Positions 1 through 6,737 of a stretch of DNA of 47,699 nucleotides are shown in pieces. The position numbers and the translations under genes were made by a program. The notes under the pieces are model-generated. The model saw only the letters and a program-made list of their open reading frames with translations, searched no databases and was not told where the DNA came from. The DNA is from an uncultured Saprospiraceae bacterium (lineage in GTDB: Bacteria > Bacteroidota > Bacteroidia > Chitinophagales > Saprospiraceae), in assembly GCA_947311105.1 (NCBI GenBank), contig CAMZKG010000283.1:1-47699 (forward strand). Reading direction: 5' to 3'. Positions within the stretch are counted from its first letter, which is position 1. Every line of letters starts with the position of its first letter.

Positions 1-83
1 ACACTTACATTAAGGATTGTAGAGAATTTATAATAGAAAGAGAAAAGTGGATAGAAGATTGTCGTAAATCAAAAAAACATTAA
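1..83 (+). CDS. 3' end of an unidentified protein, cut by the window edge
   Basis: An open frame enters from the left edge (codons in register with base 3) and stops with TAA at 81-83. The visible 26 residues are charged and rich in Lys/Glu, with two cysteines and the segment REKWIEDCRKSKKH at the end. The stop lies two bases before the ATG of the next small ORF, the spacing expected for neighbours in one transcript. Too little is visible to name a family, and a chance open frame cannot be excluded. Confidence 0.45.
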   Translation, partial: TYIKDCREFIIEREKWIEDCRKSKKH

Positions 84-85
84 CA

Positions 86-166
86 ATGAAAAATAAAATC
101 AAATACATAGCAATCATACTACTCCTTGCACTTTCAGTCAATACTAAAGTACTTGCAAATGAATAG
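86..166 (+). pseudogene. Signal-peptide-only mini-ORF, likely a gene remnant
   Basis: The ATG at 86 opens a 26-codon frame ending in TAG at 164-166. Its product starts MKNKIKYIAI, continues through a hydrophobic core and ends KVLANE, so it looks like a complete Sec signal peptide with an Ala cleavage site followed at once by a stop. The ATG of the following lipoprotein gene (159) lies inside its last codons. The simplest reading is the 5' end of a secreted-protein gene whose mature part has been lost or replaced. A translated leader that couples to the lipoprotein gene is an alternative. The same opening sequence recurs at 1132. Confidence 0.45.
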
Positions 167-644
167 ATTTAGCTGGACATTATTCGGGATTTTCTTTCTA
201 TTTTTCGTGTCCTGTAAGGGCAAGGAGGATGTTGTATGTGACATCAAGGCAATAGATCAATTGAAAATTCAAAATTTATATGGGGACTGGAAAGTCTTGT
301 TTACCCTAGAATTATGGAGAGAGGATACATTGTATTGGAAGTATGAAAAAATTGATAGCTTATATTGGATTAAAATATTTGAAGGTGGAAAAGGAGAATA
401 TGAATCTGTTTTTTTTAATGGTGTTGAAACTATTAGTTGGGACTATCAGTTTTTTCCAGATAAAATTGCAATAGATGCAATGGGCTATTTAGATCCGAAT
501 GATTATATTTTTGATGTAGTTGTGAATGAGCCGGATTTTCATAAGTGGGTAGAAACCAAGCAGTCAGGGTTTCAACCTGGAACAGATCCAAATGTAATAA
601 AAGATGAGACTAGAATTACAACTTGGGAATTAACACGAAGGTAA
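159..644 (+). CDS. Small lipoprotein, lipocalin-like
   Basis: The product is 161 residues from the ATG at 159. That start gives a textbook lipoprotein signal (MNRFSWTLFGIFFLFFVSC) with the lipobox cysteine at residue 19; the longer frame from a TTG at 126 would bury it. The mature part has the pattern of Bacteroidota lipocalin-like lipoproteins: an early W in YGDWKV, alternating aromatic beta-strand segments, an FEGGKGEYES turn and a C-terminal WELTRR strand. The next gene is a diverged paralogue only one base downstream. Known relatives are membrane-anchored proteins mostly without assigned function, so ligand and role are unknown. The gene overlaps the end of a signal-peptide-only mini-ORF. 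Confidence 0.75.
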   Translation: MNRFSWTLFGIFFLFFVSCKGKEDVVCDIKAIDQLKIQNLYGDWKVLFTLELWREDTLYWKYEKIDSLYWIKIFEGGKGEYESVFFNGVETISWDYQFFPDKIAIDAMGYLDPNDYIFDVVVNEPDFHKWVETKQSGFQPGTDPNVIKDETRITTWELTRR

Positions 645-645
645 A

Positions 646-1128
646 ATGAAGAAGAAAAGTATTTGTTTTTTAATGGTTGTTTTTATTTTATTCTTAGCTT
701 GTAAGCAAAAGGATGATGTAGGCTGTACGTTAACAGATTTTGAGATAAGAAAGCAGCAAATTGTTGGGAAATGGGCAGTTCGATCAGTTTATAAATATTA
801 CTCGAATGATTCTCTTATTCAAAAAGTATGGTATGGTGATTTAGACTATCAATTTTTTGAAGATGGAACAGGGCTACTTCCTAATTTTTATAATGATGAA
901 GGTGATGATAAACTGGAATGGATATACCAGTATAATCCAGAAAAAATGGTTTATCGGCGCTTGACTGATGGTGGAAAACCTAGTTCAGAAGACTTACATA
1001 GTTTTTGGGTATTAAAAAATGAAATTGATTATCAACACTGGTTTTTAAGTGACACAACTAGAATTTTTACCATTGATTCAGTCTACGATGGCCATATCGA
1101 AATTGATATGGAATTATTTAGAAAGTAG
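646..1128 (+). CDS. Small lipoprotein, lipocalin-like (paralogue)
   Basis: A 160-residue protein starts one base after the preceding stop. It has a lipoprotein signal peptide (MKKKSICFLMVVFILFLAC) with Cys19 as lipidation site, followed by KQKDDVGCT, closely like KGKEDVVCD in the upstream gene. The mature region has the lipocalin-like layout: IVGKWAVRSV, an aromatic strand, FFEDGTGLLPN, then a YQYNPEKMVYRRL strand and a final IDMELFRK strand. The two genes are almost certainly a diverged tandem duplication in one transcript. The substrate is unknown. Confidence 0.75.
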   Translation: MKKKSICFLMVVFILFLACKQKDDVGCTLTDFEIRKQQIVGKWAVRSVYKYYSNDSLIQKVWYGDLDYQFFEDGTGLLPNFYNDEGDDKLEWIYQYNPEKMVYRRLTDGGKPSSEDLHSFWVLKNEIDYQHWFLSDTTRIFTIDSVYDGHIEIDMELFRK

Positions 1129-1131
1129 AAA

Positions 1132-1155
1132 ATGAAAAATAAAATATTTATTTGA
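1132..1155 (+). pseudogene. Truncated ORF start (MKNKIFI-stop), echo of the one at 86
   Basis: Right after the second lipoprotein gene the sequence aatgaaaaataaaat repeats the opening of the mini-ORF at 86. Here it encodes only seven codons before TGA. I read it as the 5' stub of a further lost member of this small-gene array. It is short and AT-rich, so chance similarity is possible. Confidence 0.3.
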
Positions 1156-1263
1156 TATTGCTTTGAGTCGGATCACGGGCAAGGAGAAAGGCAAAACAGG
1201 GCGAAATCTAAGCAAAATTCACTATTCCATTTCATTACCACTTCTAAGAAGAGTAGGATTGGC

Positions 1264-1317
1264 CTTGCAAATTCATTTGCAAGCTATTAGAGCCAATTCA
1301 GGAATTGGCTCTAATAG
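1264..1317. repeat. Two adjacent perfect inverted repeats
   Basis: The first repeat is cttgcaaa / tttgcaag (1264-1271 and 1276-1283, 4-nt loop). The second starts at the next base and is ctattagagccaattc / gaattggctctaatag (1284-1299 and 1302-1317, 2-nt spacer). The second is a 16-bp perfect near-palindrome, long enough to form a cruciform or a very stable RNA hairpin. No T-run follows on either strand, so it is not a standard terminator. Confidence 0.75.
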
Positions 1318-1443
1318 AGCGCAGCCAGTATCGCCACGGGGAAGATAAAAGGCAAATGTTAAAAAGTTTCCAAAAGTAATCCACCCATTAAAAGTTTGAC
1401 CATGCAGTACCGTACCCGTTAAGCCTAAGCACCAAAACTTAAA

Positions 1444-1594
1444 GTGAACAGGCGAAGCCTAATTGAACGCCGAAGGCAAATTGAACGTCCGAAGGACAAA
1501 TTGAACGTCCGAAGGACAAATTGAACGTCCGAAGGACAAATTGAACGTCCGAAGGACAAGTTGAACGTCCGAAGGACAAGTTGAACGCCGAAGG
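1444..1594. repeat. Array of 20-bp hairpin repeats with covarying stems
   Basis: Five full units of ttgaacgtccgaaggacaaa (last base a or g) run from 1481 to 1580. A shorter unit, ttgaacgccgaaggcaaa, precedes them (1463-1480), a partial one follows (1581-1594) and a more distant variant containing aggcgaagcct lies at about 1444-1462. Each unit is a mini-hairpin with a GAA loop. The stem arms change together: aggc/gcct, gcc/ggc, gtcc/ggac. The array has no spacers, so it is not CRISPR. Confidence 0.85.
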
Positions 1595-1706
1595 TACCCC
1601 TTTGAATTAAATACACGCTAAAGTATAGAAAAATATTAAACATTTTTATACCTTTACTTCTTGGAAGTCGTTTTGATAAAAATCAAATAACCAAAATACA
1701 ACTAAG

Positions 1707-2432
1707 ATGCCAATAGATGTTAAACAAGGTCAATTGCTTATTCGCAAAATTCAATATTTGTTGGATGGGCTAGAGCTAAATGCAGCCAAAATATCCAATA
1801 TCGAAAAAGATTTGATGTTGGGGTATATAAGCTCTTTGTATGAATTGTTCCTATTTGATGAGCCTTCTGCGCCCAAGCCTTTGACAAAACCACAAAAAGG
1901 AGGACAGAATATAACCAAAGCAGTACCAGTCACCAAAAAGCCCATAAAAGAAATAACGCCTCCAACACCTAAGGTTGAAGTTAAAACAGCGCCTGTACCA
2001 GAACCAGAGCCTGAGCCAATTGTACCGCCGGCTCCAGTGGTCACCGAACCGCCAAAGGTCGAAAAACCGCCAAAGGTCGAAAAACCAGTCGTTTTTGCTC
2101 CTCCTGCCGTAAAAACGGTACACCCGGATCACGAGTCTCTTTTTGCGCTGAAGAAGGCGACGGATTTATCTGAGAAACTAAGAGATCAGCCTATTTCTGA
2201 TTTGAGTAAAGCCTTTGCTATAAACGATAAGTTATTGACAATCAGTAAGTTGTTTGATGGAGATGCCGGTGCCTTCAAGGAAACCATCAAGGAGCTGAAT
2301 CGCTTGGGCAGCTTTGATGATGCAAAGGTATACCTGAGTAATAAAGTCGTTGATAAATATAATTGGATGGCTAAGAATAGAGCAAAAACAGCAAAGATTT
2401 TTGTCAAGACGATTTATAGACGTTTCTTGTGA
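1707..2432 (+). CDS. Conserved hypothetical protein with Pro-rich linker
   Basis: A 241-residue protein without signal peptide or membrane segment. Residues 1-50 form a helical N-terminal domain (MPIDVKQGQLLIRKIQYLLD). Residues 55-140 are a Pro/Glu/Lys/Val linker with PEPEPEP and a tandem PPKVEK. The last 100 residues are a helical domain (SDLSKAFAINDKLLTISKLF, then FDDAKVYLSN). This arrangement, with a C-terminal domain containing the INDKLLTISKLFDGD-type motif, is familiar from Bacteroidota conserved hypothetical proteins, but I know of no assigned function. The pfkA gene starts 30 bases downstream, so the two are probably cotranscribed. A weak -7-like element (1649-1656) lies upstream. Confidence 0.8.
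   Translation: MPIDVKQGQLLIRKIQYLLDGLELNAAKISNIEKDLMLGYISSLYELFLFDEPSAPKPLTKPQKGGQNITKAVPVTKKPIKEITPPTPKVEVKTAPVPEPEPEPIVPPAPVVTEPPKVEKPPKVEKPVVFAPPAVKTVHPDHESLFALKKATDLSEKLRDQPISDLSKAFAINDKLLTISKLFDGDAGAFKETIKELNRLGSFDDAKVYLSNKVVDKYNWMAKNRAKTAKIFVKTIYRRFL
2049..2084 (+). repeat. 18-bp tandem duplication inside the Pro-rich linker
   Basis: The unit ccgccaaaggtcgaaaaa occurs twice in direct succession (2049-2066 and 2067-2084) and encodes the doubled PPKVEK. The unit is a multiple of three, so linker length can change without a frameshift. Confidence 0.8.
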
Positions 2433-2462
2433 GCATTTAACAAAAAATAAAAGAGAAGAAAG

Positions 2463-3437
2463 ATGAAGAAGATTGGTGTTTTTACATCAGGAGGAGACTC
2501 TCCAGGCATGAATGCGGCTATTCGCTCAGTCGTCAGAACGGCCATAAATTTAGGAATGACGCCTTATGGCATCTCTCGTGGTTACAAAGGCATGGTCGAA
2601 GGAGATATTTTTGAGATGGATGCGCATTCTGTTAGTAATATCTTGCAGTTAGGTGGTACGATTTTAAGGTCGGCGCGAAGTGATGCCTTTAGGACGCCAG
2701 AAGGGCGTAAAAAAGCCTACGAAATGCTCAAAAAAAATGGCATTGAAGGGTTAGTTGGAATTGGCGGAGATGGGACTCTTACCGGAGCAAAAGTATTTAT
2801 CAAGGAGTACCCAGATATTCGGTTTGTTGGTCTTCCAGGTACGATTGATAATGACTTGGTCGGTACGGATTATACGATTGGTTATGATACCGCGATTAAT
2901 ACAGCGATGAATGCCATTGATAAGATAAAAGACACCGCCAACTCGTTTGACCGGTTGTTTTTTGTGGAAGTAATGGGGCGAGATGCGGGCTTTATTGCTC
3001 TGCGTGTAGGGATAGCCACTGGGGCAGAAGCCGTCTTGATACCGGAGAGTAAGACTGATATTAATGAATTGGTGCATCGCTTGCGCAAAAATTCATTACG
3101 GCGCAAGAACTCTGCATTGGTTATTGTGGCAGAAGGGGATGATGCTGGTGGTGCTTTTGAAATTGCACGCCAGGTAAAAGAAAAAGGATTTGAACAATAC
3201 GAAATCAGAGTCTCCGTACTGGGACACATCCAAAGGGGGGGCAGCCCAACTTGTATGGATCGCATGTTGGCTAGTCGCTTAGGCATGGAAGCTATCAAAG
3301 CATTAAAAGATGGAGTAAGCGGTGTCCTTGTCGGCAAAAAATGTAAAGATATTGTTTATACTCCTTTTGAGAAAGCAATCAAAGATAAGCAGAAGCTAAA
3401 TCCTTTACTTTTAGATATTGTAGATTTGTTGTCTTAG
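2463..3437 (+). CDS. pfkA: ATP-dependent 6-phosphofructokinase
   Basis: The 324-residue product is the normal length for bacterial PfkA, which phosphorylates fructose 6-phosphate to fructose 1,6-bisphosphate in glycolysis. The ATP-binding GGDSPGMNAA motif lies at residues 10-19, GGDGT at 101-105 and the catalytic PGTIDND loop at 125-131. A VEVMGRDAG motif and a GHIQRGGSP segment complete the active and effector sites. The glycine in GGDGT fits use of ATP rather than pyrophosphate. It follows the hypothetical gene by 30 bases. Confidence 0.97.
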   Translation: MKKIGVFTSGGDSPGMNAAIRSVVRTAINLGMTPYGISRGYKGMVEGDIFEMDAHSVSNILQLGGTILRSARSDAFRTPEGRKKAYEMLKKNGIEGLVGIGGDGTLTGAKVFIKEYPDIRFVGLPGTIDNDLVGTDYTIGYDTAINTAMNAIDKIKDTANSFDRLFFVEVMGRDAGFIALRVGIATGAEAVLIPESKTDINELVHRLRKNSLRRKNSALVIVAEGDDAGGAFEIARQVKEKGFEQYEIRVSVLGHIQRGGSPTCMDRMLASRLGMEAIKALKDGVSGVLVGKKCKDIVYTPFEKAIKDKQKLNPLLLDIVDLLS

Positions 3438-3733
3438 TTGATTTAAGTTTCGGTACTGAAGTTTAATGATATTAGGACAGGTATGCTTAATTTTCGGGGC
3501 ACTGGCAAAAGGTAAAGGGTTAAAGGCCAAGGGGGCAAGAAATTGGCTATTTCTGTAAAAATACCTCCAATCCAAAATGGTAAGTATGGACAAACTTTAT
3601 TAAGCTGTTTTTTGCTAAAATCTGATAATCCCAACAAATACGGTCGTTTCTAACTACCGAGCCTTAAGTTAGTTGTCTTAGAACTAAAACGAACGCATTT
3701 TGTTTTTACTAAAAATCAAACCTACATGTTAGA

Positions 3734-4420
3734 GTGAAAACGCCAAAAACAGACTGGAAGAGATTATCTTTTCCGATATCATTTTTAATCCTTATCTGGA
3801 TCATTCATCTTGTTAAGGAGATAGGAGATGTCGAGTTAGGGATGTATTTTGGCTTAAAACCCTTGTCGGTGCCTAGGATTTCGGGTATTTTTACGAGTCC
3901 TTTGATTCATGGAGATTGGGGGCATTTGATAGGTAATAGCCTGTCATTTATAGGATTAGGCTTCTTTTTGTTTTACTTTTATCGCAAGATAGCCTTAAAA
4001 AGCTTCTTCCTTATTTATGTGATGACGGGTATTGGGGTGTGGCTTTTTGGCAAAAATGCCTTTCATATTGGGGCGAGCGGTATCATTTATGGTATGGTCG
4101 CTTTGCTTTTTTGGATAGGTATTTTTAGGCGCAATGTGCGCTCCATAGCGATTTCTTTGGTGGTGCTAACGTTATATAGCGGGATGTTTTATGGGCTTCT
4201 GCCAAAAGAAAAAATATCCTACGAAAGCCATATTATTGGTGCTATTGCAGGTATTTTTGCAGCTTATTACTATAAAGACGAGATAGAAGAAGAAGAAAAA
4301 AAGAAAATTGTTGTGGACGACAAGCCCAAAACCTATTTTCTCGCAAGAGACATCTTTGAAAAAACAAAACTTCAACGTTGGCAAGAGCAACAAAGCTTAG
4401 AAAATGATGATGAAGTCTAA
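3734..4420 (+). CDS. Rhomboid family intramembrane serine protease
   Basis: The 228-residue protein has about six hydrophobic segments. The rhomboid signatures are present: HLIGN at residues 64-68, GASG with nucleophile Ser115, and catalytic His166 in SHIIGAIAG. Rhomboids cleave substrates within or near their membrane segments. The highly charged 45-residue C-terminal tail (EEEEKKK and beyond) should be cytosolic. The start is a GTG at 3734, because the nearby ATG at 3724 is out of frame and stops after three codons. The gene heads a tight three-gene group with the small hypothetical and PhnP-like genes. The substrate is unknown. Confidence 0.9.
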   Translation: MKTPKTDWKRLSFPISFLILIWIIHLVKEIGDVELGMYFGLKPLSVPRISGIFTSPLIHGDWGHLIGNSLSFIGLGFFLFYFYRKIALKSFFLIYVMTGIGVWLFGKNAFHIGASGIIYGMVALLFWIGIFRRNVRSIAISLVVLTLYSGMFYGLLPKEKISYESHIIGAIAGIFAAYYYKDEIEEEEKKKIVVDDKPKTYFLARDIFEKTKLQRWQEQQSLENDDEV

Positions 4421-4432
4421 AATTTATTTGGC

Positions 4433-4714
4433 ATGAGATACACAAAAGGAACATTAAAAAAGGTAGAAAGCTTACTCAAAGAGCTTGGATATACCATCCG
4501 CTACGAAAAAGGAAGCTTTGTGTCTGGATATGCCATTGTGGAGCACCGAAAAATTGCTGTAATCAACCGATTTTTCGATGCGGAAGCACGAATCAACGCA
4601 CTTTCCGAAATTCTTTCAAATATAGAAGTTGATGAAAGTATATTGTCTGAAGAAGCCTTAGATATGTTTTATCTCCTAAAAGTAGCCCAAAAATCTTTGG
4701 ATGATGAAGCGTGA
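4433..4714 (+). CDS. Conserved small hypothetical protein
   Basis: A 93-residue soluble protein lying between the rhomboid and metallo-hydrolase genes. It starts MRYTKGTLKKVESLLKELGY and contains the strand-like segment IRYEKGSFVSGYAIVEHRKI, then FFDAEARINALSEIL. Small proteins of this type are conserved in Bacteroidota, but I know of no function. It overlaps the next gene by 14 bases, which suggests translational coupling. Confidence 0.8.
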   Translation: MRYTKGTLKKVESLLKELGYTIRYEKGSFVSGYAIVEHRKIAVINRFFDAEARINALSEILSNIEVDESILSEEALDMFYLLKVAQKSLDDEA

Positions 4715-5474
4715 ATTTACGTTTTTAGGGACAGGGACATCGCAGGGGATTCCGGTTATTGGCTGCCAGTGTGCTGTTTGTCAATCTCCCAATCCCAAAA
4801 ATAAACGTTTGCGTGTGTCGGGTCTTATATCGGATGGAGTGCATCGGATAGTGATTGATGCAGGGCCAGATTTTAGGCAGCAGATGCTTGCGCAAAAAGT
4901 AAATAGGCTAGATGCGATTCTTTTGACACATGAGCACAATGACCACATAATAGGGTTGGATGACATACGCCCGTTTTACTTTATGCAAAAAACGGACATG
5001 CCTGTCTATGGGCTTCAAAGGGTTTTGACAGAAGTCAAAAATCGCTTTTCTTATTTCTTTGCAGAAAAACGCTATCCTGGAGTGCCAAGGATTGCGATGC
5101 ACCCAATAGCTAAGGAGGATACTTTTGTTATTAAAAACCTACCTATTCAGTCAATCGAAGTGATGCACGGTGCGATGCCTATTTTGGGGTACCGATTTGA
5201 TGACCTTGTTTATATCACAGATGCAAAATATATATCTGAAGTCGAAACAAAAAAGATGGAAGGATGTAAAACTTTAATCATTAATGCTTTGCATCACGAT
5301 GAACACCATTCCCATTTTAACTTAGAAGAAGCTTTAGCATTTGTGGAGAAGGTAAAGCCTGATATGGCTTGGCTGACTCATGTGAGCCATCTTATGGGGG
5401 ATCATGAAGAGATAAGTAAGCAGCTTCCGCAAAATGTTCGATTGGCTTTTGATGGCTTATCCATTAATTTTTAG
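4701..5474 (+). CDS. MBL-fold metallo-hydrolase, PhnP-like phosphodiesterase
   Basis: The 257-residue protein is a metallo-beta-lactamase-fold hydrolase. It opens with FLGTGTSQGIPVIGC and has a CxCxxC cluster (Cys22, 24, 27) like the structural zinc site of PhnP-type enzymes. HEHNDH (residues 77-82) is the metal-binding HxHxDH motif, and a later ITDAKY aspartate and the final LTHVSH histidines complete the site. The best-known relatives hydrolyse cyclic phosphodiesters such as phosphoribosyl 1,2-cyclic phosphate, but no phn genes are nearby, so the substrate here is open. The start may be either of two adjacent ATGs (4701 or 4704). Confidence 0.88.
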   Translation: MMKREFTFLGTGTSQGIPVIGCQCAVCQSPNPKNKRLRVSGLISDGVHRIVIDAGPDFRQQMLAQKVNRLDAILLTHEHNDHIIGLDDIRPFYFMQKTDMPVYGLQRVLTEVKNRFSYFFAEKRYPGVPRIAMHPIAKEDTFVIKNLPIQSIEVMHGAMPILGYRFDDLVYITDAKYISEVETKKMEGCKTLIINALHHDEHHSHFNLEEALAFVEKVKPDMAWLTHVSHLMGDHEEISKQLPQNVRLAFDGLSINF

Positions 5475-5596
5475 TGTTAAATTTGGTAAAATAGGGGCAT
5501 AGTGTCAATTTTGTAAGCAGAATAAAGATTTTTGGGCTATCTTCGCATAGTAATATGCCCCAAAAATTTCTCACTATAAACACCGCATCTTAAAAT

Positions 5597-6547
5597 TTGA
5601 AAAATCTCATCGTTTTTCTTCTTTTCTTTTCTCCGTCTCTATACGGACAACAAGTAGAGCAATATAGCTTCGGGCTATTATATGATGGGGTGCGCAATCC
5701 TGCCGCAATAGGCACTTCGGGTTCGCTAAAAGCAATAGGCATAGTTAGGCAACAATGGGTCGGTATGGCTGGAGCCCCTTCTAGCCAATATGGCATGGTC
5801 GATTTGCCACTAGGAGCAATATCTGGTGGAGTAGGAGTGTCTTTTCAGCAAAGTCTTTTAGGTGCTCATAAAGTTCAACGTCTAAAATTGGGGTATAGCT
5901 ATCATAAAACCATAGCAGAAAATAGTTTTGTTGCTGTAGGCGCAACAGGAGGAATGTTATTGGTTAATTATGATGGTACAAAATTACGGGCACCAGAAGG
6001 AGAATATGGGGGTGGTCAACTGAATCATCGCGATGCATTGTTGAGCGAAGCGTCATTTGGCGGCAATACCTACACCATAGATGTGGGGGTATATAGTCAT
6101 CTGCATAATTTTAGGGTCGGAGTATCCGTAATTAATGCCCTTGCGGGAAAAATACAGATAGATCAATTGAGTTATTTGCCAGAAAGACATGTTTTTGGGC
6201 ATGTTGATTATTTGTTTGAGTTAGGAAACTTTATCCAAATAAAATCAGGAGTACAAGTTTATGCAAATAAATCAATAGTCCAAGGTCAAGCAATGATATT
6301 GGGGACATGGAATGAAGTTTATTCTTTTGGCGCAAGCCTACGCGGAATATCTAAAGAATCAATAGGAGGAATCGCTGGGATACGGTTAAATGACCACTTT
6401 CAGCTTTTTTATTCCTATGAATACAATATTTTGCCTTTGAGAACGGTTTTTGATTCGAGTCACGAAGTCGCTATTATCTATGCGCTGAACAAGCAAATAG
6501 GGAGCGGGCGGCTGCCAAAAGTGATTTATAATCCCCGTTACTTTTAA
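5597..6547 (+). CDS. porP: PorP/SprF-family type IX secretion membrane protein
   Basis: A 316-residue outer-membrane protein of the PorP/SprF family. A TTG at 5597 is the only plausible start: an in-frame stop lies two codons upstream, and the TTG gives a full signal peptide (MKNLIVFLLFFSPSLYGQQ). The typical family features follow: YDGVRNPAAIGT, QQWVGMAGAPSSQYG, alternating beta strands and a final FYSYEY/EVAIIYAL region. It sits upstream of gldKLMN, as porP sits upstream of porKLMN in Porphyromonas. A TATCTTCG element (5538-5545) may be its promoter, within an 8-bp inverted repeat. Confidence 0.93.
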   Translation: MKNLIVFLLFFSPSLYGQQVEQYSFGLLYDGVRNPAAIGTSGSLKAIGIVRQQWVGMAGAPSSQYGMVDLPLGAISGGVGVSFQQSLLGAHKVQRLKLGYSYHKTIAENSFVAVGATGGMLLVNYDGTKLRAPEGEYGGGQLNHRDALLSEASFGGNTYTIDVGVYSHLHNFRVGVSVINALAGKIQIDQLSYLPERHVFGHVDYLFELGNFIQIKSGVQVYANKSIVQGQAMILGTWNEVYSFGASLRGISKESIGGIAGIRLNDHFQLFYSYEYNILPLRTVFDSSHEVAIIYALNKQIGSGRLPKVIYNPRYF

Positions 6548-6632
6548 GCAATTGATGCAAATCTCTTGTTGAAAAAGAAATATTGGTACGAATATTGTCG
6601 TTTGGAATGTGAAAGATTTGCAGAATTTTTAT

Positions 6633-6640
6633 TACTTTTG
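6633..6640 (+). promoter_or_regulatory. Candidate -7 element for gldK
   Basis: TACTTTTG matches the Bacteroidota TAnnTTTG consensus, about 98 bases before the gldK ATG. No TTTG lies at the standard distance upstream, so the call rests on the -7 element alone. Confidence 0.4.
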
Positions 6641-6737
6641 CTTTTCTTTTATTGTTTGTAATGTTTTTATTGCGATTACAATCAATAAAACGTACACATT
6701 CCAGTAATTTTAAAATGTGAAAATTAGGGTGTCAAAA

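Larger units (their letters stand above)
1156..1706. other. Gene-free stretch with hairpins and a short tandem repeat array
   Basis: No convincing gene lies in these 551 bases. The stretch holds two adjacent inverted repeats (1264-1283 and 1284-1317), an array of 20-bp hairpin units (1444-1594) and a weak match to the Bacteroidota -7 element, TACCTTTA at 1649-1656, ahead of the next gene. A 61-codon open frame at 1163-1348 runs through the inverted repeats and has no coding character. Confidence 0.6.

Noticed and set aside
1163..1348. 61-codon open frame from a TTG
   Set aside because: It runs through both inverted repeats, lacks coding character and has no family resemblance.
1463..1594. 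CRISPR-like appearance of the repeat array
   Set aside because: Units are contiguous 20-mers without unique spacers, and no cas genes lie in the window.
1425..1643. 72-codon reverse open frame with repeating FNLSFGRS words
   Set aside because: It is only the 20-bp repeat array read in a frame; the period of 20 cycles through all frames.
1132..1706. Integron-like cassette array with attC sites
   Set aside because: Small lipoprotein genes and hairpins suggested it, but I could find no attC core sites and no integrase in the window.
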